Source of the DNA: Novosphingopyxis sp038234155 | GTDB lineage: Bacteria > Pseudomonadota > Alphaproteobacteria > Sphingomonadales > Sphingomonadaceae | NCBI GenBank assembly: GCA_038234155.1 | Contig: JBBSUT010000030.1 | Coordinates: 1 to 21,274, forward strand | DNA length: 21,274 nucleotides | Direction of reading: 5' to 3' | Shown: positions 7,069 to 13,808 of the stretch, piece after piece | How the letters are laid out: the number at the start of each line of letters is the position of its first letter | Numbering within the stretch: the stretch's first letter is position 1 | Notes under the pieces: generated by a model | The model's database searches: none | What the model was told of the DNA's origin: nothing | Seen by the model: the letters and a program-made list of their open reading frames with translations, nothing else | Position numbers and translations under genes: made by a program

Positions 7069-7809
7069 TCAGTCGTGATAGACGACTTCGCCGCCCTGAT
7101 CTTTTTTCGCGTAGCGTTCAGCCCTGTCGTAATCGATCGCGCTAAGCCCGGCCGGGCCGCAGCGATGATTCGCCAAAATCTTTTCGCCCTGCATCACCAG
7201 CACGCCGTCATCGAACGCGGGCTTGTTGCCCTTCGCGTCGAACCCCGTACGCATCATGCGGCTATAGACGACATAGCCGGTGCCCCTGCGTGAAAAACTC
7301 AGCTGCTGCTCGCCGCCGCCCGAATAGGGTACCGAAACGAAGCGCAGGCTGCCGTCCGAGCGCGTTTGCGGATAGATCAGCTCGCCTTCCTGCCCGGGCG
7401 TGCCGTAGCGATATTGTGCGAACCGCGGCACGCCGGCCTGCGCCGCGGCGCAGATCGACAGCGTCTTGCCGGTGTCCAGTCGGCAGGAAAAAATCATCGG
7501 TTCGCCCGGCGCGCACAAATCGGTCAGACCCGGCGTGGCCGCCGCCATCGGTGTGGGAAACGCCGGGCCTGGCCGCGCGCCGGTCCGCGCCGCAGCATGC
7601 GTGGTGACACCGTATCGCGCGCCGCTCGATGCCCGCCCGGACGAGCCCGAGCCCGCCGCCGCCGCCGCCGCCGCCCCAGCGGAAGCGGTGCCGTTCGATG
7701 CCGCATCCGGCCCCGCACCGGCCGGCTGATCGGGCGCGCAGCCCGCGATCAGCAGGATGCACGGCGTCATTGCGCGCAACCCGCGCCAGGCCTTGCACAT
7801 GGGCGCCAT
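7069..7809 (-). CDS. Uncharacterised lipoprotein with Ala/Gly/Ser-rich linker
   Basis: 246 residues from an ATG 4 nt after the glmU stop, so probably translationally coupled to glmU. The N-terminus carries a lipoprotein signal, a hydrophobic ILLIAGC ending in lipobox IAG-Cys24; the more basic start at Met1 or Met4 fits better than Met14. A low-complexity linker (around 25-80) includes seven consecutive Ala encoded by a CCG-type microsatellite. The folded part (around 95-246) has four further Cys (DLCAPG, FSCRLD, SICAAA, NHRCGP), suggesting two disulfides in the periplasm. Similar small lipoproteins or periplasmic proteins occur widely in sphingomonads, without a function I can name. Its place between glmU and glmS suggests a cell-envelope role, but that is inference. 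Confidence 0.75.
   Translation of the reverse strand: MAPMCKAWRGLRAMTPCILLIAGCAPDQPAGAGPDAASNGTASAGAAAAAAAGSGSSGRASSGARYGVTTHAAARTGARPGPAFPTPMAAATPGLTDLCAPGEPMIFSCRLDTGKTLSICAAAQAGVPRFAQYRYGTPGQEGELIYPQTRSDGSLRFVSVPYSGGGEQQLSFSRRGTGYVVYSRMMRTGFDAKGNKPAFDDGVLVMQGEKILANHRCGPAGLSAIDYDRAERYAKKDQGGEVVYHD
7653..7675. repeat. CCG trinucleotide microsatellite (about 7.7 units) in the lipoprotein linker
   Basis: An uninterrupted CCG run lies inside the minus-strand lipoprotein gene and encodes seven consecutive alanines. Slippage in whole triplets would only change linker length, so the run may be tolerated rather than regulatory. Confidence 0.85.
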
Positions 7810-7813
7810 GATC

Positions 7814-9190
7814 TCAGCTGCCCTTTTTCTTGCGCATGGTGCTGTTGAACCGGTCCGCCCAGCCTGGCTTGATCAGCTGCTCGCCGCGCACCAGCCGCAA
7901 ATCGCCGTCGCCCACGTCGCGGCTGACCGTGCTGCCCGCCGCCACGATTGCGCCGCGCCCGATGCGCACCGGCGCGATCAGCGCGCTGTTGGAACCGATG
8001 AACGCGCCGGCGCCAATCTCCGTCTCGTGCTTGAACCAGCCATCGTAATTGCAGGTGATGGTCCCCGCGCCGATGTTCGCGCCCGCGCCAACGGTGGCAT
8101 CGCCCAGATAGGTGAGATGGTTGGCTTTGGCCCCTTTGCCCAGCACCGTGTTCTTCATCTCGACGAAATTGCCAACCTTGGCGCCTTCCTCCATCACCGA
8201 TCCGGGCCGCAGCCGCGCATAGGGGCCAACCGAACAGCCGCCCTTCACATGCGCGCCTTCCAGATGGCTGAAAGCGTGGATCGCCGCGCCATCTTCCACC
8301 GTCACGCCCGGGCCAAACACCACATTGGGCTCGATCGTCACGTCCCGGCCGATGACCGTATCGTGCGAGAAGAACACCGTTTCGGGCGCGATCAGCGTGG
8401 CACCATCGGCCATCGCCCGCGTCCGCCGCGCCATCTGCCAGTCGGCCTCCACCTGCGCCAGCTCCGCGCGGCTGTTGATGCCCGCCACCTCGGCGGCATC
8501 GGTCTCGATCACGGCGCTTTTCTGGCCGGGCAGCATGACGATATCGGGCAGATAATATTCGCCCGCCGCATTGTCGTCGCCGATCTGGTCCAGCAGCACA
8601 AACAGGTCGGTCGCGCGCGCCGCCATCAGGCCGCTGTTGCACAGGGTCACCGCGCGCTCGGCCTCGCTGGCGTCCTTATATTCCACCATCTTGCTGATGA
8701 TCCCGGTGCCGTCCGCGACGATGCGGCCATAGGCGGCGGGGTCTTGCGGACGAAAACCCAGCACCACACAGCGCGGATCATCTCCGCGCCGCAACCGCTC
8801 GACCATCGCGCGCATCGTCTCGGCCCGCACCAGCGGCACATCGCCGTAGAGGATCAGCACGTCGCCCGAAAAACCTTTCAGCGCGTCATGCGCCTGGCCC
8901 ACCGCATGGCCAGTGCCCAGCTGCTCGGTCTGCTCGGCGATGATTACGCCGCGGCCGGCCAGGCTGGCCTCGACCTGCGCCTTGCGCGCACCGACGACGA
9001 CCACCGTCCGCTCCACGCCCAGATCGTCCAGCATATCAACCAGATGGTGCAGCATCGGCTTGCCCGCGATCGGGTGCAGCACCTTGTGCAGATCAGACTT
9101 CATCCGCGTGCCCGATCCGGCGGCGAGCACGACTGCTGCAAGCGGGCGGGCAGCGGGCGGGCGGGCGGCGGGCGGCAGGTCTGGGGTCAA
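7814..9190 (-). CDS. glmU: Bifunctional GlcNAc-1-phosphate uridyltransferase / GlcN-1-phosphate acetyltransferase
   Basis: Carries out the last two steps to UDP-GlcNAc. From a TTG start at 9190 the protein has 458 residues, the normal GlmU length. The N-terminal pyrophosphorylase domain has LAAGSGTRM (22-30), KVLHPIAGKPML and an LYGDVPL motif. The C-terminal half is a left-handed beta-helix of hexapeptide repeats, with VGPYARLRPG, VGNFVEMKN and GAGTITCNYDG acetyl-CoA/GlcN-1-P motifs. I chose TTG 9190 because AAGGAG lies 8 nt upstream; the ATG at 9223 is preceded by a G-run that almost touches it and would add 11 atypical residues. The gene is divergent from gph and heads the minus-strand cluster leading to glmS. 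Confidence 0.96.
   Translation of the reverse strand: MTPDLPPAARPPAARPLAAVVLAAGSGTRMKSDLHKVLHPIAGKPMLHHLVDMLDDLGVERTVVVVGARKAQVEASLAGRGVIIAEQTEQLGTGHAVGQAHDALKGFSGDVLILYGDVPLVRAETMRAMVERLRRGDDPRCVVLGFRPQDPAAYGRIVADGTGIISKMVEYKDASEAERAVTLCNSGLMAARATDLFVLLDQIGDDNAAGEYYLPDIVMLPGQKSAVIETDAAEVAGINSRAELAQVEADWQMARRTRAMADGATLIAPETVFFSHDTVIGRDVTIEPNVVFGPGVTVEDGAAIHAFSHLEGAHVKGGCSVGPYARLRPGSVMEEGAKVGNFVEMKNTVLGKGAKANHLTYLGDATVGAGANIGAGTITCNYDGWFKHETEIGAGAFIGSNSALIAPVRIGRGAIVAAGSTVSRDVGDGDLRLVRGEQLIKPGWADRFNSTMRKKKGS
9146..9175 (-). repeat. 15-bp tandem duplication in the glmU N-terminus
   Basis: Residues 6-10 and 11-15 of GlmU are both PPAAR, encoded by two adjacent 15-bp copies (9161-9175 and 9146-9160) that differ at one base. 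They lie before the nucleotide-binding motif, in the dispensable N-terminal tail. Confidence 0.7.
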
Positions 9191-9198
9191 AATTCGGT

Positions 9199-9204
9199 CT
9201 CCTT
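9199..9204 (-). promoter_or_regulatory. Shine-Dalgarno of glmU (supports TTG start)
   Basis: AAGGAG on the minus strand, 8 nt before the TTG at 9190. It falls inside the coding part of the longer alternative from ATG 9223, so it argues for the TTG start. Confidence 0.7.
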
Positions 9205-9255
9205 GCGTGCATTTCCTTCGCATGCCCCCCTTGCATAATCCAGCCGCTTGCGGCC

Positions 9256-9987
9256 ATGTCCGCCGGCATGAACGAATTTCCTTTCGCCATTATCGGGTTC
9301 GACCTCGACGGCACGCTGCTCGATACCAGCGACGAGCTGACCGCGTCGGTCAACCACACGCTGGGCCTGATGGGCCGCGATCCGCTGTCACGCGATCAGG
9401 TGAAGCCGATGGTAGGTCTGGGCGCGAAACATATGCTGAAGGTCGGGATCAACCGGACCGGGTCCGAGGGCGACGATCACGATGCTTTGCTGCGCAAATA
9501 TCTGCCGCAGATGCTGGACCACTACGGCGATCATCTGGGCAGCGGATCGCATCCCTATCCCGGCGTGATCGATGCCATGGACGCGCTGCACGACAGGGGC
9601 GTCCAGCTGGCCGTGGTCACCAACAAGTTTGAGAATTTTGCCGAAAAGCTGCTCGAGGCGGTGGGGCTGCGCGCGCGCTTTGCCTGCGTCATCGGCGGCG
9701 ATACAATGGGTAAGGGCCGGTCCAAGCCGCACCGTGCGCCGATCGACGAGATGATCCGCCGCTGTCTGGAACGGGGCGACGGCGGCGCGGTGGACCAGAC
9801 ACGCGCCGCGTTCATCGGCGATTCGATTTACGATGTGATGGCGGCGCACAGCGCCGGCCTGCCCGCCATCGCGGTCAGTTTCGGTTTCCTGCACCAGCCG
9901 GTCGAGGAACTGGGGGCGGACGCGATCATCGATCATTACGATGCGCTGATCCCCACGCTGGAGCGGCTGGCGGCGCAGGCGGCTTGA
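9256..9987 (+). CDS. gph: HAD-family phosphatase, phosphoglycolate phosphatase-like
   Basis: A 243-residue HAD hydrolase. Motif I FDLDGTLLD has the nucleophile Asp16 and acid/base Asp18; motif II is the Thr in VVTNK; motif III is the Lys in SKPHRAPI; motif IV is FIGDSIYDV. The helical cap after motif I (around 25-95) fits the Gph/PGP subgroup, which dephosphorylates 2-phosphoglycolate from DNA repair or oxygenase side reactions. Substrate assignment within this family from sequence alone is uncertain. The start may be the ATG at 9256 or Met5 at 9268; neither has a clear Shine-Dalgarno, and a small palindrome (GCCGC-TT-GCGGC, 9243-9254) abuts the first. It is divergent from glmU, and its stop overlaps the start of the next gene by 4 nt. 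Confidence 0.85.
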   Translation: MSAGMNEFPFAIIGFDLDGTLLDTSDELTASVNHTLGLMGRDPLSRDQVKPMVGLGAKHMLKVGINRTGSEGDDHDALLRKYLPQMLDHYGDHLGSGSHPYPGVIDAMDALHDRGVQLAVVTNKFENFAEKLLEAVGLRARFACVIGGDTMGKGRSKPHRAPIDEMIRRCLERGDGGAVDQTRAAFIGDSIYDVMAAHSAGLPAIAVSFGFLHQPVEELGADAIIDHYDALIPTLERLAAQAA

Positions 9988-10745
9988 CCATCGGATACGC
10001 GCTGGAATCGGGGATCGGCATCCTCACCATCGATCGGCCGCTGCGCAAGAATGCGCTGCGGCTGGAGGATTGGGAAGACCTGGCCCGCCAGGCGGAGGAA
10101 GCCTGCGCATCCGACGCTGCCCGCGCCATCATCCTGACGGGCAGGAAGGCGAACCTGTTCTGCGCGGGCGCGGACATCCATGATATCGCCGCCCATCACC
10201 AGGATGCCGCGTGGCGGGCGCGCAAATATGCTGCGGTGCGCGCCTGCAACCGCGCCCTGTGGCTGTGCGACAAGCCCGTGATTGCGGCCATCGGCGGGGA
10301 TTGCATCGGCGGCGGATGCGGGCTGGCGGCGGCGTGCGATCTGCGCATCGCCAGTCCGCAGGCGCGGTTCGGCGTGACGCCCGCCAGGCTGGGCATCGCC
10401 TATGCCCGGTTCGATACCGCGCTGCTGGTCGCCGCCGTCGGCCAGGCCGAGGCCCGCCGCCTGCTGCTCACCGCCGAACTGATCGACGCGCAAGAAGCCT
10501 GCCGCATCGGGCTGGTCCACGAGATCGCCGCCGATCCGCTGGCCCGCGCCAGGACGACCGCGCACCGCATGCTCGCGCTGTCGCCGCACAGCATCGCGGT
10601 GTCCAAACGGCATCTGCGCACGGTCATGCTGGGCGCGGCCGGAGCGATCGACGACGACCAGGACAGCGCGGCGCTGTTCCAGGACAGCTACGCGCGCGCC
10701 GGATTCGCCGATCGGCTCGACCGCTTCCTGCAGCGCAAAAATTGA
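9984..10745 (+). CDS. Enoyl-CoA hydratase/isomerase (crotonase) family protein lacking both canonical catalytic Glu
   Basis: A 253-residue crotonase-fold protein starting at a TTG within the TTGA that also holds the gph stop, so translation is probably coupled. The CoA oxyanion-hole elements are present: FCAGADI (59-65) and IGGDCIGGGCGLAAACDLRIA (from residue 103). In enoyl-CoA hydratase the acids are Glu in GGGCELA and Glu in the following FGxPE segment. Here they correspond to Gly113 and, by alignment by eye, Pro133 (FGVTPARLGIAY). It can probably bind and activate an acyl-CoA, but it is not expected to hydrate by the textbook mechanism; crotonase-fold isomerases, decarboxylases or hydrolases are alternatives. 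The substrate is unknown. The pairing with a HAD phosphatase does not reveal a pathway. Confidence 0.85.
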   Translation: MTIGYALESGIGILTIDRPLRKNALRLEDWEDLARQAEEACASDAARAIILTGRKANLFCAGADIHDIAAHHQDAAWRARKYAAVRACNRALWLCDKPVIAAIGGDCIGGGCGLAAACDLRIASPQARFGVTPARLGIAYARFDTALLVAAVGQAEARRLLLTAELIDAQEACRIGLVHEIAADPLARARTTAHRMLALSPHSIAVSKRHLRTVMLGAAGAIDDDQDSAALFQDSYARAGFADRLDRFLQRKN

Positions 10746-10747
10746 AC

Positions 10748-10769
10748 GGCTCCACGCCGCCGTGGCGCC
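10748..10769 (+). terminator. GC-rich hairpin after the crotonase gene, terminator-like without T-run
   Basis: GGC-T-CCACG / CGTGG-C-GCC folds into a stem of eight pairs with one mismatch and a CCGC loop, starting 3 nt after the stop at 10745. No T-tract follows, so it could equally be an mRNA 3'-end protecting structure. The rest of the 135-nt convergent gap (10746-10880) holds nothing else I recognise apart from the hairpin at 10863-10892. Confidence 0.35.
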
Positions 10770-10862
10770 GCTCGATACGCCAGCCCGCACATGTAGAGCC
10801 AATGCGAGCGGGTAACGATCAGCGCCGTGTGCAGCGAGCGGAACCTGCAAAAGCGGCTGGGC

Positions 10863-10892
10863 CGCAAACGGATCCGTCGTTCAGCGTTTGCG
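10863..10892. other. Inverted repeat spanning the nucleotidyltransferase stop codon
   Basis: CGCAAACG (10863-10870) and CGTTTGCG (10885-10892) form a perfect 8-bp stem around a 14-nt loop that contains the minus-strand TGA at 10881-10883. It sits between convergent genes and may end transcription from either side, though neither strand has a T-run after it. Confidence 0.4.
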
Positions 10893-11966
10893 CCACTTGA
10901 TCCACAGGTGCCGCGCCAGCATCGGCGGGGGCATGCGCATCCAGTGGCCGCGGATGGCAAAGGCCAAGCGCACGGTGCGGCCGGTCTGGCGGCCCCAGCC
11001 GTCGCGCGCCAGCATGCGTTTCTCGAACAACCGGTCCAGCATCTCGGGCGCGCCGCGCAGTTGGGCGTCCACCGGCGTGCCGTACAGCCGTTCGGACAGG
11101 CGCAGCGCGCGGCGCACATAGGGCAGCAGCTCGTGGCGCCGCGCGCGCACCGCCAGCGCGTCCCAAAAATTCGGTGTCTGGGCGAACTGGCGCAGCATTC
11201 GGTCGATATCCCACAGGTTGCGCAAGGCCCCGTCCATCTCTCCATCGGCGAACAGATGCGCGATCGAGTGGCAGACCATGTCCGCCGGCGCCAGCACGTG
11301 CAGCCCGTGCAGGGTGGAGAATTTGGCCAGCCGCAGCCCGCGCTGATCACCGTCCGGGCGCAGCGCAATGGCCGATCGCAGCATGGCACGCGCATCCGGC
11401 GTGGGCCGCGCAGTACGGGGCAGGATGGTGTGGTGCACATCGATCATGCGGTCCCGCTCGCGGTGGATCAGCGGCGGCAGCTCGTGCATCCAGCGGCGAT
11501 AATATTGGTCGTCATAGGCATCCTCCTTCACCCATTCCCAGCCCGCCACCAGCAGCGCCGCCTCCACCTCGGGCAGATCCTCCTCGGCCACCAGAATATC
11601 CAGATCGCCGATCGACCGGCCCCGGCCGGCTTCCATGTCCGCCGCAACATAAGCGGTGCCCTTCAGCAGCACGGTCTTGCCTTCATACCCGGCCAGCGCG
11701 CGGCGGCAGCAATCGGCCTCCCACAAGGCGGCGCGTCGTTCCTGCGCGGCGCTCACCCTGGCATCGTGCAGTACACCGGCCACCACATCCGGCACCGGAT
11801 GGGGCATTGCAAGGGGCGCGGGGCGGTCCTCCAGCCGATCGGCCAGCGCGCCGATCAGCCGCTCGGCGCGGGCGACGGCGATCAGCTCGTTCCACTGCCG
11901 CGCGCCGAACTGGCCCACGATCCGCGGATCGCGCAGGGCAGCGACGAGCCGGCGCGCCGCCCTCAC
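10881..11966 (-). CDS. Nucleotidyltransferase-fold family protein (PF14907-like) of the HPr-rel-A cluster
   Basis: 361 residues from a GTG at 11966 that shares GTGA with the kinase stop; AGGAGG-type Shine-Dalgarno bases sit 4-7 nt upstream. A longer TTG start at 11981 is less likely, because the Shine-Dalgarno lies inside it. The core LKGTAYVAADM (from residue 101) followed by GRSIGDLDILV (Asp121 and Asp123) is the pattern of the 'uncharacterised nucleotidyltransferase' family: a Lys/Gly loop plus a DxD metal pair. A DVHHTIL segment near residues 176-182 is also typical. The C-terminal half is Arg- and Trp-rich with no transmembrane span. It would transfer a nucleotide (or bind one) to an unknown acceptor. 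Such genes occur with HprK-related kinase A and PqqD-like genes in sphingomonads and exosortase loci; the biochemical role is not known to me. Confidence 0.8.
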   Translation of the reverse strand: MRAARRLVAALRDPRIVGQFGARQWNELIAVARAERLIGALADRLEDRPAPLAMPHPVPDVVAGVLHDARVSAAQERRAALWEADCCRRALAGYEGKTVLLKGTAYVAADMEAGRGRSIGDLDILVAEEDLPEVEAALLVAGWEWVKEDAYDDQYYRRWMHELPPLIHRERDRMIDVHHTILPRTARPTPDARAMLRSAIALRPDGDQRGLRLAKFSTLHGLHVLAPADMVCHSIAHLFADGEMDGALRNLWDIDRMLRQFAQTPNFWDALAVRARRHELLPYVRRALRLSERLYGTPVDAQLRGAPEMLDRLFEKRMLARDGWGRQTGRTVRLAFAIRGHWMRMPPPMLARHLWIKWRKR

Positions 11967-12865
11967 GGTGCCTCCTCCCAAAGGCGCTCGATCAGCTCCA
12001 CGCCCTCTTCTCCGTTACGGTAGTCGATCGCGCGAGCGGGCACCGTCTGGCAGAAATGCGCCAGCGCAGCGAAGCCCGCCTGCCCGAGCGCGACATAGTT
12101 GGTCGACGCCTGGGTGAGCCGCATGAACAGTTCACCCGGTGCCACCGTGCGCACCGCGCGCGCCTCGCCGAAGCGCGGGAACACAATCAGCCTGGGGGCT
12201 GCGGGCACGTCCATCTTTGCAATCGCGGCGGCGGGCGGTACCAGATGGCGGACATCGCCCTTGGGCGTGCCGCGCAGGCGCGGGCCCAGCCGCCAGTGCG
12301 GCACACGCTGCTCCATCGCGCCGATGCCCTCGTTCTTCAGGCTGACCAGGCGCGGAAAGGGAAGGATCGCTCCGCTTTCCTGGCTGGCGGCGGCGGCGGT
12401 CTTATCGTCCGCGCGGCGCCCCAGCCCAAGATCCAATAGCGCAAACTCGTCGCTCATGAAGCGCCAGCCGCCCTCGCCCAGCAAAGCGGCCATGGTGGAT
12501 TTGCCCGATCCCGAATGGCCGGTCATCACCAGCGCGCGGCCGTCCTTTTCCGCGGCGCCCGCGTGGAGCAGCAGATGCCGCCGCCAACCCAGCGCCATTT
12601 GCATGTTCATGCCCATTTCCGCCGCGAGCAGCCCCTGAGCCAACGGCAGCGGCGCAGCGTCGGGCAGCATAAAATCCCCCGCGATCAGGACGGACGGGCG
12701 CACATAGCGCCGCCACGGGCGGGCGGGATCGAGCCGAACGGTAAAGTCCACCAGCGCGGGCTCGGGATAGTCGCCGTAGAGCCGGCGCAGCGCGTCGATC
12801 GGCGCCTTCCAAGCGGACCCGACGCGAAAGGCGGCCGGCCCCACGCGGACGCGGAACTCATGCAC
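11963..12865 (-). CDS. HprK-related kinase A
   Basis: A 300-residue protein with a P-loop TGHSGSGKSTMAA (Walker A 116-124, Lys122), preceded by a strand ending HLLLHAG and followed by RFMSDEFALLD (Asp139, Glu140). That is the layout of the C-terminal catalytic core of HPr kinase/phosphorylase, without its N-terminal domain. The HPr kinase proper has Asp-Asp where this has Asp-Glu. No ptsH (HPr) is in the window, so the substrate is presumably not HPr of a sugar PTS, or lies elsewhere. The start is a GTG overlapping the PqqD-like gene by 8 nt, and the stop overlaps the nucleotidyltransferase start by 4 nt, so the three proteins are probably made together. The family is known as HprK-rel-A from comparative genomics; its reaction is not established to my knowledge. 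Confidence 0.85.
   Translation of the reverse strand: MHEFRVRVGPAAFRVGSAWKAPIDALRRLYGDYPEPALVDFTVRLDPARPWRRYVRPSVLIAGDFMLPDAAPLPLAQGLLAAEMGMNMQMALGWRRHLLLHAGAAEKDGRALVMTGHSGSGKSTMAALLGEGGWRFMSDEFALLDLGLGRRADDKTAAAASQESGAILPFPRLVSLKNEGIGAMEQRVPHWRLGPRLRGTPKGDVRHLVPPAAAIAKMDVPAAPRLIVFPRFGEARAVRTVAPGELFMRLTQASTNYVALGQAGFAALAHFCQTVPARAIDYRNGEEGVELIERLWEEAP
11971..11979 (-). promoter_or_regulatory. Shine-Dalgarno of the nucleotidyltransferase gene (decides start)
   Basis: GGGAGGAGG on the minus strand, within the end of the kinase gene and 4-7 nt before the GTG at 11966. It supports the GTG start with the GTGA overlap over the in-frame TTG at 11981. Confidence 0.7.
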
Positions 12866-13151
12866 GGCGCGCCGCGCGTTCGATAAGGCCGAGCGTCTCC
12901 AGCTCGGCGAGCCGCGCGCCGATCAGCGCGTTGGCGTCGGTCGGCGGAAGATCGAAACGCTGCGCAAGGTTCACAGCGATGGCGGCCGCGCCGATCGGCC
13001 CGGCGCCCATGGCGGCCAGTATCTCGGGCACCGGTTCCATAACGATATGGGTGATGCCCGACCGCACATGATAAACCAGCGTCACGGGACCCAGCGGATG
13101 CCAGAGCAGCTCCTCATCGGGCACACGGGTATAGAGCAGTTCGCCATCCAT
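12858..13151 (-). CDS. PqqD-like protein of the HPr-rel-A system
   Basis: 97 residues from the ATG at 13151; a GTG one codon upstream is possible, and there is no good Shine-Dalgarno for either. It resembles the PqqD winged-helix fold: an N-terminal beta-part with LLWHPLGPVTLVYHVRSGITHIV, then a helical part ending LETLGLIERAARRA, where PqqD proteins typically have an 'L-x-x-L-x-x-x-G-L' ending. PqqD and the related RiPP recognition elements bind leader peptides and hand them to modifying enzymes. Members beside HprK-related kinase A are called HPr-rel-A system PqqD family. It overlaps the kinase gene by 8 nt and lies 61 nt after the Tat-protein gene. A peptide-binding role is inferred from fold similarity only. 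Confidence 0.78.
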   Translation of the reverse strand: MDGELLYTRVPDEELLWHPLGPVTLVYHVRSGITHIVMEPVPEILAAMGAGPIGAAAIAVNLAQRFDLPPTDANALIGARLAELETLGLIERAARRA

Positions 13152-13212
13152 CACGCCGCTTTGTCAGCGGGCGGAGCGGGCGGCGCAAGGGGGAAACGCG
13201 CCGCGATGCGCT

Positions 13213-13680
13213 TTAGCGCGGCATCTGCAGCGATGCGTAGCAGGTGAAGCCGCTCTGTCCGGCCTGCAGCCGGCGAATATAGTTCAGATAGGCCTGGTTC
13301 TGCTCGTAGGTCGCGCCGGGCAAGGTGCGGCCGTTGAGCGCCTGCTTCACTTCCTCACCGGTAAAATTGCGGCCGGGCGGGGGAAAGGCACCGGGGGTAT
13401 CGGGCGCCACCAGCTGCCCGTCGGTAGCGATATACCGGCCCGTCTGCGTGCGGTCCGGCACCGGGATCTCGCAGTTCAGGATCGATCCGGCCGTCTGCGC
13501 CAGCGCCGGGCGCACGCTGACGATAGTGGACGCGGCGAACGCGCCCAGCATCAGCGCGCGGCGGCGATCGACCGGAGAAACGCGCTGCGCTTCTTTTTGC
13601 GGCCCGTTTTGCGCCGCGCCCTGCGCCCCGGTCTGCGCGGGGTCTGGCGATCCTTCCGGCTGTTCTGGCTGGTCGTTCAC
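13213..13680 (-). CDS. Small Tat-exported protein of unknown function, first gene of the kinase/PqqD-like operon
   Basis: 155 residues from a GTG at 13680 with GGGAGA about 9 nt upstream. The frame stays open further upstream but lacks a better start. The N-terminal 35 residues are Gln/Pro/Ala/Gly-rich and hydrophilic. They are followed by a twin-arginine signal: VDRRRALMLGAFAAS (Arg39-Arg41), a hydrophobic stretch, and ALA-Q with probable cleavage after Ala61. The mature part of about 94 residues has only two Cys (Cys70 in LNCEIP, Cys147 in FTCYAS), which could form one disulfide. It has an NFTGEEVKQALNGRTLPG segment and ends TCYASLQMPR. I do not recognise a named domain. Its position as the leader gene of the PqqD-like/kinase/nucleotidyltransferase operon makes it a candidate partner or substrate; this is inference. 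Confidence 0.72.
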   Translation of the reverse strand: MNDQPEQPEGSPDPAQTGAQGAAQNGPQKEAQRVSPVDRRRALMLGAFAASTIVSVRPALAQTAGSILNCEIPVPDRTQTGRYIATDGQLVAPDTPGAFPPPGRNFTGEEVKQALNGRTLPGATYEQNQAYLNYIRRLQAGQSGFTCYASLQMPR

Positions 13681-13808
13681 TGGCAGTTGTCTCCCACGCA
13701 CTGGCTGTATCGCGCGCACTTGCCCTCCCGCATAGCTGCGCAGCCGGGCAATAGCGAGGGGGCGGGCAGGCACCGAAGTCCGCCGTCCGATCGCGGGACA
13801 TTATGCCC

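Noticed and set aside
9191..9223. Longer GlmU starting at the ATG at 9223
   Set aside because: The G-run before it is 1 nt from the codon, the 11 extra residues are atypical, and a well-placed AAGGAG supports the TTG at 9190.
9203..9239. A sigma70 promoter in the glmU-gph spacer (TTGCGT ... CATAAT)
   Set aside because: The two boxes are 25 nt apart, too far for a normal spacer; no other pair fits.
10881..13680. Exosortase/PEP-CTERM locus
   Set aside because: Only the associated kinase/PqqD-like/nucleotidyltransferase set is present; there is no exosortase, and no protein in the window ends in a PEP-CTERM sorting signal.
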